Shown: positions 32,956 through 46,849, counted from the stretch's first letter. The stretch: DNA of 64,000 nt from Nepenthes gracilis (GCA_033239525.1 BSYO01000019.1:6391087-6455086), one strand, 5' to 3'. The notes: generated by a model not told the origin, from the sequence alone. Program-made: numbers and translations.

Positions 32956-35445
32956 TGTGATGGACCGTATTTTCTACTGAAAATTTAGTAGAGTTTTGAT
33001 AGAAAAATAGCCATCAAACAAATACAAAATCTGTATAAATCCCTGAACAACAGCTTTATAAACCACAAACTACAAAACACAAGATCCAAAAATCACAAAT
33101 CACAACATGTGGCACTGACATCATAACTCTAGGTATAACGTCTGCTCAAATAAGATACCATTAAGTAAATAATTAAACCATAAAAACCTACAGAAGTAAT
33201 TATATCCATCACATATAGTAGCAGCTAGATTACATATACAACATCATTATCGCCAATATATGTGACCATCAAAATTATACAAAAGGATCCATGAGGAGCA
33301 AAAATTACAAAACAAAAATTTCAAATTATCGTCCAATATCTTCAAGCCTATCCAATTTCTAATACTCTACTTTGCTTAGTCGGGTATAAGCCTGTATTAA
33401 TTTGGAGATAAGAAAAGCAGTAATGGTGAGTTAAAAACTCAACAAGTGCAATATAAATGAAGATAAAGTACAATATAAACAAATGGGACAGGAAAGGAGA
33501 TAGGAGCATGATATAGGATGCATAATATGAAATGTGAGCAAATACATTCCTGGAAGATAAGTAACTTTTCACATTTTATCTTTATTTTCCTAGGATTTCC
33601 ATATTATGCATAAATATCTTTTATTTTTGTGGACCAAGACCAATAGGCCATACTAGCTAACATTACAAGAGAACGAGGAAAGGAATGTATATGCTTCCAC
33701 ACATTTTATGGTGCAACCACGAATTTCAACTTTAACAACCTATGTAAGATGGTATATTTTTTGCCAATACACAAAGCCACATATGCCACCAGAGTATCTT
33801 CCGTGGGCCAAGAGCATTTCTCTTTATTTCACAGTAGCATCCTAAGGCATGCCAAGGACGTCACCTGCTCCAATACGCGGCCTAGATACGCGGTCAGGGT
33901 AATCTTTGAGTTTTCACCGTAATATCAATGACATGTCAGGGGATACTACCTTCTAAAAATAAATCAATGGTCTAGGTTTCATGATTTCTTATTCTTTTGA
34001 AGGAAAGTCCACCAAACTTCTTTCACATAATTCTCACACTGGGAGAATGGATCACACACATAATAAATTGTGGCATTCCCCGTATTCTTACATATCATGT
34101 TTGATTCTTGTATATAGATATAGATTATCATTTCTTGTGGATTTACGTCATCACGTGATTTTACACGTGCATAATTTAATATAATGCTTTGGAGCAGTTT
34201 GGAAATCCTTACCACATCGGCCGAATGTAACTTTAGAACTTCTTGACAACAATTCATTCACAAAGGTTCACATTAATATTCTTGGAACATACGATTGAGT
34301 ATATACAAATATATATAACTTAATTAACAATTAAGTAAGACGGAATCATGCAAAAAGACCCAATTGCCTTGGATGAGCAGTGCGTTGGTGCATCGATTAG
34401 GGTTTTTGGATGCACTAAACGGGTCAAAACATAAAAATTGAACACAAAACCGATAATTACACATAATCATGATATGGGTAAATCATAATTAAAGGCAAAT
34501 CATACATTAGACTTGAAATAATTAGCTAAACGTGGTCCGGGTGTGGGTTAGTGTTCTGGCGAACGAATTTTCATATAAAACCATCAAATCGGATATTCAA
34601 TCAATAAATTAGCATATATAAGTTATTGGTAATATTAATCTAGGTCCAATTAAGTAAAGCCCCAAAAATCTGTGGGTAAAAATGTCCAAGCATGGGGTTA
34701 GGGTTTTGGTGCAAAAATCGGACGAAAACTAAGAAATCGGATATGAAATTAACATATAAGTATGCATACATCATGGGTAACACGAGATATAAACTTAATC
34801 GGGTATTAGAATGAGGATACCTGATAAAAATAAAACAAAAGTGCTAGAAAACAAAAAAGGAGGGTATCGATATACTTTCCTCGACTCGATTTACCACTTC
34901 TTTAACTAGCTTAGCTCGGAATCGGACACGGGAACCTCGATCTCACCTCTCTCTCTTATTTCTCTTGGAAGTTGCGTGAAATGCCGAAACAGAACCCGAC
35001 GTAGCTTTATAACAGACCGGCGCTCGTGTGTGGCGAGCGCGCTTTGAGCACCAGCATGTTGGAATTGACACTTGATACGGGGCTCAAGCCTGCGTCGGGT
35101 GCGAGCCTGCATCGGGCGCGAGTTTGGCTTGGGTCACACCTGTAGTGAGCTAGCTTTGCGCACGTGCCATTCGGGATCCATTTCGATTTTTCTAACATAA
35201 TATTTCACATCTTTGAACCCTAATTTTGATTATATTATCTTAATAAGTTGCGATTATCATAATTTAAAACTTGAATCTTATTTACAGATCAACTTTTTAA
35301 GGTTAACAATGCCGATTTCCAATTTGCTAATTTTGAGTCTTTGGGCTTTTTAATCCAATTTCTCCCATATCCTTTGACTTCGATTTATTTATATTGATTT
35401 AATTAATCCTAATTACCATAGTTTTTTTTGAATCGGTACCTTATA
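32956..35445 (-). repeat. 3' LTR of the nested element
   Basis: 2490 bp; minus strand starts TATAAGGTACC (TG degraded to TA) and ends CCATCACA. It aligns with 39010-41472 and 41610-43863. GC-rich U3 with GCTCGCCACACACGAG-like phrases at 35015-35130, GA-rich stretch 34945-34970. Confidence 0.85.
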
Positions 35446-38400
35446 ACTCTCCTCCACTTACAAAAATTTCATCCTTGAAATTTAATGAAATTCAAAATTT
35501 AACAATAAAAAAAAAATCCTTTCAGATTTCTTCTTTGGGTTCCTAAGTTGCTCCCTTGATTAAGCAACTTATTCTAAAGAATTTAATCATTTGAATCATC
35601 CTGATTCTCAATATCTAACACTTTTATCTAAAATCTAGATCAAAATCTTACCATGAGACAAATTCTTAATCTTCCACAACGGTTACACATTGATCATAAA
35701 CCCATTACTCAATTATCGATACATAGGAAACATCACGAATCAACCCAAATTCAAAGGTAAGCCCAATTATTAACTACCTCTCCGACTTAATACAAAATTA
35801 TAATGAACCAATAGGCTCTCACCTGAATACCTTATAGGCCTCGAGAATAATCATCCACTTGAAACTTTAATCCTATTCCAAAATTTTTGGGCTAGGAGCC
35901 CACATACTTATGCTGTGCTACTCTGATTGACCATTCATTAGGGTATTAAGAATCATTTTACAGCACAAATCCATTAATTCATATCGGATACCCAAATTAT
36001 CTAGTAGCTAGAAATCTAAAAAAAATCCCAATGATGCAGATACAACTACGACAAAGCTCAAAATTACCAGATTACAATCAACCTAGGGAATACAATTGAA
36101 GTAGTCATCTAACAATTTCGGTACCGACGCAAGATACCACCAAAACCTCGAATCTCAAATACTTGGCAATTTATCGTCTCATTGGCATACTGGCGAGTTA
36201 ACTTATTTAATCCAAACGTATTATCCAAATCACGATGAATGGGCTATTCTAGCCTGTCAATTTCACAATTAACCAAATTGTATCCCTAATTCTTATTGCC
36301 CTAACAACCCCAGAACCAAAACGGTGAGGGCCTCTCATCTCCTAATTCTATGACCTCACTACTTAGAAGGCAACTTTCCTTCCTAAAACCAAAGGCAGAG
36401 CACCCCTTTTGTTTAGATATCAGGAGCTACTCGAGATTCACCCTTCAATAACTCCTATGATGCACCAAGACAATACCCAATCTTTAGGATCAGTTAGACC
36501 ATAACCACATCCTTAAGCAAAACTTATAAACCCTCGAAGCAACAATTCCAATTGGAACTCCAAACCATGGTTGGGGCAATCCTAATCATGGGCTTCTCCC
36601 CCACTTATCAAAAGGGTAACCACCAACAAATGATGCAGGAAAGGTATAATCATAAACCTTTCTCAAAGGTACTACATTCTACTACAACATACTTGATCCA
36701 TCAGGGATCAATCCAAATAATATGGTTGATAGTTAACTATTCAACCCTTGAAAGCTATTCCCACTTACCTCACTCTGACGGGTATCGATCGCTTCTAAGT
36801 TACACGCTCTGCGGACATTGTAAATCCTCGAGGGACACCTAACAGATTTCTTATTGGATTGAGCTATGACCAAGAAAATCGCGTACCCATGCGACATTGA
36901 TCAGTCTCTCTTAAATTAGCCGTCTCTTAAATTTCTATAGGACCACATTCATGCTACCGAAGAATCCGCATGCCCAAAATAACATCTTCCCTTGCTGAGC
37001 CTCGCACTCTACCCTCAATCAAACACACGACTAATAGCCTTTCTAAACCATAACACAGTTCTCAAATATAGTTCACACTTCCTATGATTCCTTGAATTCA
37101 TTAATCAGGTCATCATAATAATGGCCTGAACATAGCTGAAAGATTTAACTCATAAAATTCATAGATATGCCAATGAATTTACAAACCCAAATGGCATTAC
37201 CTGGATAGGTAATGACCGTGCCTTAATTCCTGAATGCTGCTACCAGCACAATTGCTATTCACCTTAGATTGCCATCATTTTGGTTACAGATCGGTCTTTG
37301 GAGGCTCCACACCTTGACAAAATGTCAAACAATTCATCTATTCATTCACTGTGCTCTCTTATTAAACTATTAATCTTCCGAACACCCAAATTTTCAAAAA
37401 TCCATAAGTAACCTTCACGATTCATCTTACACAACTAAGATGACCTAAGCATTCCCAAGCGGCACTTGATCAATGCTTCTTTGATTCTATTCAGAATTCT
37501 TAAGCATATCGGTACCGACTCTGGCATAACCTCAAATTACTGATCAGAGACAAATCGAGCTTATCTTCTCTTCTAAGAAACATCTTCAATTGCTTACATA
37601 GCCAAAATTTTTTAGTGACCACAAGACGACTCCCAGTTGTGGTCACATCTCGTGGCATAAATTAAACTCATATCCTTATTAGATGACTTGCAGACACAGC
37701 GATGCCAATTTTCTGATACCTCAATCAACTCTATCTTATAGTCAAAATTTTACAATTAGATTACAAAGCATAATAGTCTTATCAACCCAATTCATACCAA
37801 CACGGTGACTCACCGACCAAATCATTACTAATAACATACCACGGATCGGTACCATAAAAACAAATCAATCCTACCCAACTAATCTTACCTACGGACCCTA
37901 GGAAATGTCATAGACCTCAATATTACTAGTATCAAACCTTAATCATTAGATAAACGAATAAATTTAGGAAACACAAATAAAATATATGTATTCAGAACCC
38001 CAAAACAATACATATACTGAAATGTCAGGATTCGGAAATTTTTTCTCCCACCACGGTAGACGACACTTCAATACTAGTGCCATCACCATGGAACCTTGAT
38101 CCAATGCACTAGACTACATCTCACGTCAACCATCCAAGGTCGACCTCACCTTCTAACTTATACGGGACAATATCACCTTATCTCCTTTAGAATATCAGAT
38201 CGTCGCGGACACTATCTCAATCATCATGATTCATATCTCAATCTCTACCCTACTACTATATTTTATCTCCAAGTTGAAAACACTTGGAATAGAATATAGG
38301 TGTTATATTTTCCTTTCTTTTCTTTTTAATACAATTTAATTACTTACCAAAAAAATCATATCTCAATCTCTATAGGATCTAAGCTACCCAAAAGTTTAGG

Positions 38401-38996
38401 CACTTAATCCTTACTAAATCGATTATAAATTGACATCCTTGGATTCGTTACATCGAAATTGGCTCTAAGTTATACTAATCTCAAGCCATCGATTCCACCT
38501 TAATCCATCACGGTTGATCATCATATTCAAACACCCCTTCTTAGCAAATTACTAGCTTAAGGATCTCAACCTAAAGTCCATCAAACTTAAACTTCAAACC
38601 AAAATCAACTACATAGGCCTCGATTTGATGATGATGTATTCAAACACTAGCCTGGCACCGATCAAATTCAAACCTTAAGGCACCTCCAAACAACTTCTTT
38701 CTCTCGACCTTGCGGTTGACCACCACCATGAGTAGACCCCTGTCTAGGAGTTAATGCTTATGAATAAAAACACACGGGTTAGATCGTGTTTCAGACGTTA
38801 ACTAGGACGCGTAAGTTAGACAACCAGACTAAATCACTATTCCTAATTTAGTTCTAGTCTAAGCTAGCCAATCAAGATAACTATGACTATCCAATCTGAC
38901 TTAATTGTCCTATGCCTACATCTACTTATTCAATCGATTTTACTCTAATCTAAATTTTCGTATAAGATTCAAATCAAATCTAAGGTATCTCTTTTT
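35446..38996 (-). pseudogene. Decayed gag-pol interior of the nested element
   Basis: A purine-rich sequence (minus GTAAGTGGAGGAGAGT, 35446-35461) touches the 3' LTR, preceded by GGATGAAATTTTTG, the typical Tekay 3' end. Near 35490-35640 the minus translation shows a chromodomain-like end (KGAT-stop-EPKKK, compare GATWEPE). Near 37620-37720 the sequence is homologous to the RT-linker region at 55820-55910 of the 50981 element. Stops and shifts are everywhere; the plus-strand open frames here are antisense shadows. Confidence 0.6.
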
Positions 38997-39007
38997 CTCT
39001 GATACCA
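38997..39007 (-). other. Primer binding site (initiator tRNA-Met type)
   Basis: Minus-strand TGGTATCAGAG, two bases after the LTR end at 39010; fixes the orientation of the nested element. Confidence 0.88.
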
Positions 39008-39009
39008 AC

Positions 39010-41472
39010 TGTGACTGACTGCATTTCCTACTAAAAATTTGACAGAGTTTTTTCTGAAAAACGGCCGCCAAACAAATACAAAACCTGTATAAATTTCTGA
39101 ATAATAATCACATAAACCACAAACTATAAAATACAGAACCCAAAAACCATAAATCACAACATGTAGCACTGATGTTATAATTTTGGGTATGACATCGACT
39201 TAAACAAGATACCATTAGGTACATAATTAAATTATAAAAACCTGCTAAAGTAATTATATCCATCACATACAGTAGAAGCTAGACTATATATATAACATTA
39301 TTATCATCGCCATTATACATGACCATCAAAATAATACAAAAGGCTCCATAAGGTGCAAAAACTACAAAACTAAGTCTTCAAACTATCTCAATATCTTCAA
39401 ACCTAGTCGACTTTTAATCCTCTACTATGCTCGATCTGGTATAAGTTTGTGCTAATCTGGAGATAAGGAAAACGGTAAGAGTGAGCCAAAAGCTCAGCAA
39501 GCACAATATAAATAAAGATAAAGTACAATATAAACAAATGGACCAGGAAAGGAGATACAAGCATGATATAGGATGTATAATATGAAACGTGAGCAAATAT
39601 ATTCCCGAAAGATAAGTAACTTTTCACATTTTATCTTTCTTTTCCTGAGATTTCCATATTATACATAAATATCTTTTATACTTGCGGACCAAGACCAATA
39701 GGCTGTACTACCTAACGATGCAAGAGAACGAGGAAAGAAATGTGTATGTATCCACACATTCTAAGGCCCAACCACGAATCTCAACTTTAATGTCCCGTGT
39801 AAGACGGTATATTTTTTTCCAATATATAAGGCCGCATATGCCACCAGAGTATCTCTCGTGGCCTAGGAGCATTCATCGTTTTTTTACAATAGTATTCTAA
39901 GGCATGCCAAGGACGTCAACTACTCCAATACACAACCTGGATACGCGGTCAGGGTAATCATTGAGTTTTTACTGTAATATCAATGGCATGCCAAGGGATA
40001 CTACCCTCTAAAAATAAATCCGTGTTCCAGGTTTCATGATTTCTTATTCTTTTGAGGGAAAGTCCACTAAACTTCTTTCACATAGTTCTCACACCAGGAG
40101 AACAGATCATAAACATAACAAATTGTGGCATTTCCTCTATATTCTTACATATCATGTTTAATTCTTGTATACAGATATAGATTATCATTTTTTGTAGATT
40201 TACGTTATCACATGACTTTACACATGTGTATAATTTAATATAATACTTTGAAGCAGTTTGGAAATCTTTTCCACATCGGCCGAACATAATTTTAGAGTTT
40301 CCTAACGATAATTCCTTCACAAAGGGTCACATTAATATTTTTCGAATATACGATTCAGCATATACAAATATATATAACTTAATTAACAATTAAGCAAGAC
40401 GAAATCATACAAAAAAATCCAATTGCCTCGGATGAACAGTGCTGGTTCGTTGGCTAGCGTTTTCGGACGCACCAAACGGGTTAAAACATAGAAATCGAAC
40501 ACCAAACCGATAATTACACATATTCAAGACATGGGTAAACATAATTAAAGCCAAATCATACATTAGACTTGAAATAATTAGCTAAACGTGGTCCGGGTGT
40601 GGGATAGTGTTCTGGCGAATGAACTTTTACATAAAACTATCAAATTAGATATCCAATAGATAAATTATCATATATAAGTTATGAGTAATGTTAATCTAGG
40701 CCCAATTTAAGTAAAAACCCCAAATATTCGTGGGTAAAAAGGTCTGGGTGAGGGTTAGGATTTTAGTGTAAAAATCAGCCAAAAATTAAGAAATCGAACA
40801 TGAAAGTAACATAAAAGCATGCATACATCATGGGTAATACAAAATATAAACTTAATCGGGTTTTGGAACGAGGATACCCAATGAAAACGAAACAAAGGTG
40901 TAAGAAAATAAAAAAGGAAGGTATGGATGCACTTGCCTCGATCCGATCTATCACTTCTCCAACTAGCTTGAGCTCAGAATCGGACTCGGGAACCTCGATC
41001 TCCCTCTCTGTTCTCCCTCTCTCTCTCTCTTATTTCTCTTGGAAGCCACGTGAAATGCCGAAACAGAACCTAACATGGCTTTATAACAGACACCGTGCGC
41101 TTCGGGCACTAGCATGCTGGATTTGGCACTTGATAGGGGGCTTGAGCTCACGTTGGGTGCAGGTCAGGCCTGCAGCGAGCCAGCTTCACGCAAGTGCCGT
41201 CCGAGACCATTTTGACCGTTCTAACACAATATTTCATATCCTTGGACTATACTTTTGATTATATTAGCTTAATAAATCGCATTATCATAATTTAAAACTC
41301 AAATCTTATTTACGGATCAACTTTTCAAGGTTAACAATACCGGTTCCCAATTTTGTCAATTTCTGGTCTTTGGGCATTTCAATCCAATTTCTCCTATATC
41401 ATTCGACTTCGATTCATTTATATTAACTTAATTATTTCTAATTATCTTATTTTTATGAACCGATAGCTTACA
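39010..41472 (-). repeat. 5' LTR of the nested element
   Basis: 2463 bp; minus strand TGTAAGCTATCGG...CAGTCACA. About 80% identical by eye to 32956-35445, with many C/T and G/A differences as expected for methylated, decaying DNA. A GA-rich stretch is at 40995-41035 and GGCAAGTGCATCC at 40928. Confidence 0.85.
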
Positions 41473-41477
41473 GTTAA

Positions 41478-41520
41478 TTTAAAGATTAAAATTAGGATGT
41501 GATAAAATGGTACCGGTGAA
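41478..41520 (+). repeat. End of host 5' LTR and decayed primer site
   Basis: 41478-41504 completes the LTR that began at 30348 (compare 49131-49157). TGGTACCGGTG at 41508 matches the initiator tRNA-Met site at 8 of 11 positions, so it is probably the decayed primer site. Confidence 0.6.
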
Positions 41521-41540
41521 GTTGTAAGGAAATGCCTTAA

Positions 41541-43990
41541 GGTCTAAATTTGATTGATGTTAATTTCAGGTCTAAATTAATTGATGTTGGTTTATGGTCT
41601 AAGTTTTATTGTAATGTACCGATTTTTAAATATAGTAATTATGAATAATTAAGTTAATATAACTAAGATTAGGTTTAAGTATATACAAAAAATTAGCATC
41701 AGAAGTAAAAAGAAGAGCCGAGTGGCCCGGTGCCTGAGGCGTGCCTAGGGCACATTTGGCAAAATAGCTACGCCCGAAGCGCACTTGAGCACTCCCGGGA
41801 TGCGTTTAATAGAATGGGCAGCTCAACGGGCCCTTGATGAGTGCTCGAGCAAGGCACTTCGAGTGCCTTGACGCTTGAGTGCTCAATCGCCAATCAGCAT
41901 ATAAAAATGCGTTTGGGTTTTCACGCGTTATTTGGAAACGGTCCAGAGAGAGTAGAGAGAGGGCGTGAAGTAGAAGAGAGAGAAGGAGTAAATTAAGGCT
42001 CTCGGGTTCGATTTTGACTTGGAGCTAGTTAGAAAAGTTATATATCGGGTCAAAACAAGTGCACTCATACCCTTTTCCTTCTCTTTTTGCACCATTCATT
42101 TGTTCCATTGGGTATTTTTATCCCTATACCCATCCATAATTTTATTTTCACGTTACCCATGAATTAAGCATGCATATATATTGATTTTATTTTTGATTTC
42201 TTAGTTTTTGATCAGTTTTTGCACTGAAATCCTAACATTGCGCCTGGATGCCTTCACCCTCTGATTTTTGATACTTTTGTATAAATTGGCTTTAGAAAAT
42301 TTTTAATTTATTAATTGGGTGTCCGATTTAAATGTTTTATGTAAAATTACGTTCACTGAAACCCTAACCCACGCCCTTTTTGGGTTTTATCTGAATTATT
42401 TATAATTTATACATAATTTGGCTTTAGAAATTGATAACCTTAGTTTTATGGACGCGGGCACCCCGTACATTTGGTATTTATGCACATATATTTTATATAC
42501 GTTACTTTTATGTATATTGAAATATTATCGGACATGAATCAGGATATTATTTCGCATGTACATTACATATATTATTTTGTGTATATTTCAAAAATTACGT
42601 TATATGCATTTGTGAAGAAAATTTATTCTCCGAAAGTTCTAAAGTCATATTTGGCTCACGGTGGTAAGAATTTTTATTTTTCTCATACTTTGTGGTTTTT
42701 ATACATATAATTTAAGTTATGCAAAGATTAAAACCCATAAGAAATATAAAAAGTAAGTATACAAAGAAAATGCCACAATTTAATATGTATATGATTCGTT
42801 CTCACGGAGTGAGAACTTTGTGAAAGAAGTTTGGTAGACTTTTCTTCAAGGAATAAGAAATGGTGAAACCTGGACCACGGATATATTTCAGAGGATAATA
42901 TTCTTTGACATACCATAGATATTACAGTAAAAACTCAATAATTATCATGACCATATTTTGTAGTAGGTGATATTTCTTATCATATCTTAATATATTATAG
43001 TGAAATATCATTGCCTGCTAAGGGTTGCATGCGGCTAAGACCCCATCTATAATGATTATATGTAGATGGCCCGCCTCTAGATTTTAAATAGAAGGAGATG
43101 ACTTTTGATTGTATAGAAACAAACACAATTCAGATTACGATCGACCGCTCATTTAGTCAGTAAGGCCTATTGGCTTTGACTCGTAATGATAAAAGAATTT
43201 ATACATATTTTGGACCCTAAGAAAAGAAAGATAAAATATAAAAATTTATTTATATTTTCAAAATATATTTGTTCATGTTTCATATTATACGTCCTTTTTA
43301 TGCTCATATATCTCTCATCTACCTTATTTTGCATATATCGTTTATTATCTTTGATTATGTTATACTTATTGAGTATTTTGACTCACCATTACTATTTTTT
43401 ATCATTCAGATGAGTACGAGCCTATACCCAGATGAGGCGAGGTAGAGGATTAGAAGTCGGCTAGGTTGAAGACTTGGAGGCTAATCTTGAGGTCTTAATT
43501 TTATTAGAATTGTACCCCATTTTTATGGAATATTCTATATATTGGAGTGGTTTTGTATGTTGATGTATGTGTATGACGATGATGTTTATATAACTTAGTT
43601 TTCGCTGTATTTGATGGATGTATTCACTTTCGCATGTCTGTATGGTTTGTTTGGGAACTAGTAGCATCTTATCTGAGTTAACGTTATACCAGGAGTTGTA
43701 ACGTTAGTGTCACATGTAATTGGTGTCTTTTGGATCCTGTATTTTGTGTATTGTGAACTATTTGGTTGTTGTATAGGAATTTATATAGATTTTGTATTAA
43801 ACCGATAATTGTATTACAGTCGAAACTCTACTGAATTTTCGATTGAAAATGTGGTCCATCACATTGATTGCTTTCGATTTAGGGTCTAAATTTAATGGAT
43901 TTCGGTTTGAGGTCTAAGTTGATTGATTTTGATTTGAAATCTAGTTTAGATTGATTCTGGGTTGAGGACTTAAGTCAATTACTTTGTTAA
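41541..43990 (+). repeat. 27-28 bp minisatellite split by a solo LTR
   Basis: GGTCTAARTTGATTGATGTT-type units start at 41541, 41569 and 41596, are interrupted at 41609, and resume after the solo LTR at 43883, 43911, 43938 and 43965. The array lies between the primer site and gag of the host element. Units are diverged. Confidence 0.75.
41610..43863 (+). repeat. Solo chromovirus LTR inside the minisatellite
   Basis: 2254 bp, TGTAATGTACC...CCATCACA, same family as the LTRs at 32956 and 39010 but in plus orientation. Flanks are TTTAT (41605-41609) and TTGAT (43864-43868), a degraded target duplication. U3 has CTCGAG-rich phrases (41720-41890), TATAAAAATGCG near 41901, and a GA-rich stretch 41945-41990. 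No coding part attached. Confidence 0.8.
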
Positions 43991-43999
43991 GATGGGGTG

Positions 44000-45075
44000 T
44001 TGTAATTCGATTATTAATATTTTGGTGATTGGAACTAAGAGATGGTAGGAGATAGAAGCAATGTTGAGAGGAGGAGTATTTGAATATTATAGCAAGGACA
44101 ACGGATGTGATTGAATTGATGGTTCGAGATTAGAATAACCCAAAGTCAATTCCGATGCTAATGAACCCAGAGATGGTGACTTATGATCGATTTAATGATG
44201 AATTTGTTTGCATTTATGGGTGACACAGATCCTATAGAGGCTAAGAATATGGATTTGGAAAATTAAAAGGGTGTTTACAAGATCTGATATTTGGAAGAAG
44301 ATTAGGTAATATTTTTCACTTATAAGTTAGAAGGTATGGCTGCCCAATGTTGGTCATTGAGGAAAAAGGCTATGGATTGGAGGATAAAGAGATATTGTGA
44401 AATACGTTCGTGGAAGGTTTTATAGACAAATATTTTTCGATGAGTTTACGGGATTAAAAGGGGGACAAATTTTCCCATTTGCAGCAATGAAATCAAATTG
44501 TGGAGGAGTATGATGCCAACTTCTTGGAATTTCTCTCTGTACCCTACATTTGGTACATGATGAAGTAAAAAAAAAGGCAAGGAATTTTTCACAAGGATTA
44601 AGAGTTGAAATCCAGAGGCAACTAGTTACTTCAAACTTAAGGACATATGGGGCGTATTGGATCGAGCCCTCCTATGTGAAAAAGAGATTGAAAGGCAAAG
44701 ATTTTTGAAGAGGAAGTTAGTTTGCCGATGAAGTAAAAGTTTCGGTCAAAATTTAGGATTTGGAGAGCCTTACAAAAAGTTAATGCCAGCAAGGAAAAGG
44801 AAGAAAATAGCTGAAATCCAGGATGTTTCAAACCCACGATCATCAACGTTCGTATGCCTGCATTGTGAAAAATTTCATGGAGGGAGATTGTGTTATAAAA
44901 TTTTGGGAGCTTATTTCAATTGTGGTCAGGTCAACTGCATGATCAAAGATTCTCCTTATCCTACGAGGCAGAAGGTGAGGAAGTTAAGTTCTCTAGGTCA
45001 AGGTTTTGTGATTACGACACAAGATGCAAGTGTGTCGCCTACCACTGTGAAAGGTAAAATTATTAATTTTTGATA
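44000..45075 (+). pseudogene. Gag of the host chromovirus (broken)
   Basis: Gypsy-type capsid blocks are readable in several frames: GDTDPIEAKNM near 44220, AAQ...KKA.DWRIKRY near 44340-44400, a 'VEEYDANFLEF' block near 44500, KARNFSQGLRVEIQ near 44575-44615, then Lys/Arg-rich sequence and a zinc-knuckle region in the open block 44783-45073. In the last knuckle (YFNCGQVNCMIKDSP, 44913-44957) the first and last Cys are Tyr and Ser and the Gly-His pair is replaced, so zinc binding is lost. Not translatable as a whole. Confidence 0.7.
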
Positions 45076-46487
45076 CTTCAGCACGTGTATTATTTTTTGA
45101 TTTAGAATCTATGCATTTGTTTGTATTTCCTATGTTTGTTCGTTATTTAGAGGATCATGAATTTGGTATTAGTTGTGTCGACACCTACAAGATTTTTTAA
45201 GGTCATGGATTTGTGCACCTTAGGTGCTCAGTTTGAGCCAATGGATATAAATTACTGACAAATTTGATTTTTGCTTGATGTACTAGACTTTAGTGTCATT
45301 TGGGAATAGAATGGTTGGTGTGTGAATACACTATAGTGGATTGCTTCAATAAATCTATTTGTGTTGCATTCTGGGTTATAAATCTTCTTAATTTTTGAGG
45401 AAGAGTTGGAAAGGAGGCGATGGGATTAATCTCTATTTTTCCATGCTAGTCATTTGGTGATAGATGAGTGTTGAACTTATTTGATATATGTGGTCACATC
45501 TGTAAGTCATTTTGTAATAATTAAAGATATTTGGGTAGAATGTGAATTCGATATTGCCTTTTCGGATGATTTACCTCGATTACCTTCTAATTGAGATTGA
45601 GGTTACTATTAATATTATGACTTGGGTCGACATCAATTTTGAGGATTTCACATAGAATGACCCGTCTGAATTGAAGAAATTAAAGTAGCAATTGTAAAGT
45701 TATTATAGAAAGTCTGTGGTATATTCAGATCCTGAGAACTTGAAGTAGCTATTTTCTCAAAAGAAATTAAAATTGCAACATCTTAGGTGGAGGAATTTAT
45801 TTAAGCATTATGATTATGAGATTAAATTGTTACTTAGTATTCCGACTTCGATTGTTTTCGATCATGATCTGAGATTCACGGTGAAATTTTAAGAAGATTT
45901 GCATAAGTAATTGGGTACCAATTGAGATTTAGAATGATGTTTCACCCCCATAGGTAGATGGTCAACCAGAGTAGTATAGTAGAAGCAAGTGGGCCCATAA
46001 TCCATGGGTCTCGAATCCGATTCAAGATTTAAAGTAGGTGATCATGTATTTTGAAGAAATCTCCATTGAATGGAATACCAATGTATGGGATCAAAGGGAA
46101 ATTGAAATCAAGGCTCATTGGACCATTCAAGATTTGGGAAATGATCGGTGCGGTGGCCTACAAATTAGCATTGCCGTTGAATTTTAGGAGACATTGATAA
46201 TATATTCCATGTGTTGATGTCATGGCAATATAGATATGACCCAATGCAGATTATTGAGGATGAGCTGTTAAGGGTCAATGAGGAATTGGCATATCTTGAG
46301 AAATCGGGTCAGATTTTGGGTCGAAAAGATCAAGTGTTTCAAACGATGACAATTCTGTTAGTATGAGTCTTACGGTGGAACTATTCTTTTGAAGAGGCCA
46401 AGTGGAAGAGAGAAGGTGAGATTTGGGAGAAGAATCTGCATCTATTTCTCTATTGAGGTGTGTTTAATCTCTATAAATTTTGAGGAT
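45076..46487 (+). pseudogene. Protease remnant, integrase piece and chromodomain of the host element
   Basis: Following gag, 45076-45300 reads as decayed protease-like sequence. RT and RNase H are missing. Near 45845-45970 there is an integrase core piece (IVFDHDLRFT...CFTPIGR, compare 'IVSDRDPRFTS...FHPQTDGQ'). Near 46090-46200 is the integrase end (GKLKSRLIGPF, VAYKLALPLNF), and 46235-46460 is a fairly complete chromodomain (SFEEAKWKREGEIW, then a stop). Most of pol has been lost by internal deletion. Confidence 0.72.
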
Positions 46488-46509
46488 GAAATTTTTATGA
46501 GGAGAGGAT
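46488..46509 (+). other. Polypurine tract of the host element
   Basis: GATGAAATTTTTATGAGGAG leads into GAGGA and the LTR start TGTAAGG at 46510; the usual 3' end of Tekay-type elements. Confidence 0.75.
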
Positions 46510-46849
46510 TGTAAGGCCTGAGTTTCTAAATTATTTTAATCATAATTAATTAAATTAATATAATTAAAATTGAGATCAAAAGATATAAAAAATTGTGTTA
46601 AAAGAGTTAAAATTGGATTAGCGGAATCTGAGCCTCTTGCGTGCCTAAATTTAGGCTTGAGTCTAAACAGGCTTGACGTGCACTCAAACCAAGAAAATAG
46701 TGGCACCACCCCCGAGGTAGGCCCGAGAGCCACTCGAGCAGCCGTTGGCAGAATGTGGCTTCCCGCTACATGCCTCCTCCGTGCTCGAGCGCTCTTGTCC
46801 AGATAATGTGGTGCTTGAATAGGGCCTAAGTGGCGCTTAAGTGCCACTC

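Larger units (their letters stand above)
32956..41472 (-). mobile_element. Complete but decayed Tekay/Del-like chromovirus nested in an LTR
   Basis: On the minus strand: 5' LTR 41472-39010, primer site 39007-38997, interior to about 35446, purine tract, 3' LTR 35445-32956. It is flanked by ATTAA (32951-32955) and GTTAA (41473-41477). Removing it restores a continuous LTR that matches 46510-49157, which proves insertion into an existing LTR. Length 8517 bp. The interior has no ORF above about 100 codons in the sense direction. Confidence 0.85.

Noticed and set aside
40830..41258. 142-codon plus-strand open frame
   Set aside because: Antisense within the 5' LTR of the nested minus-strand element, over its GA-rich leader.
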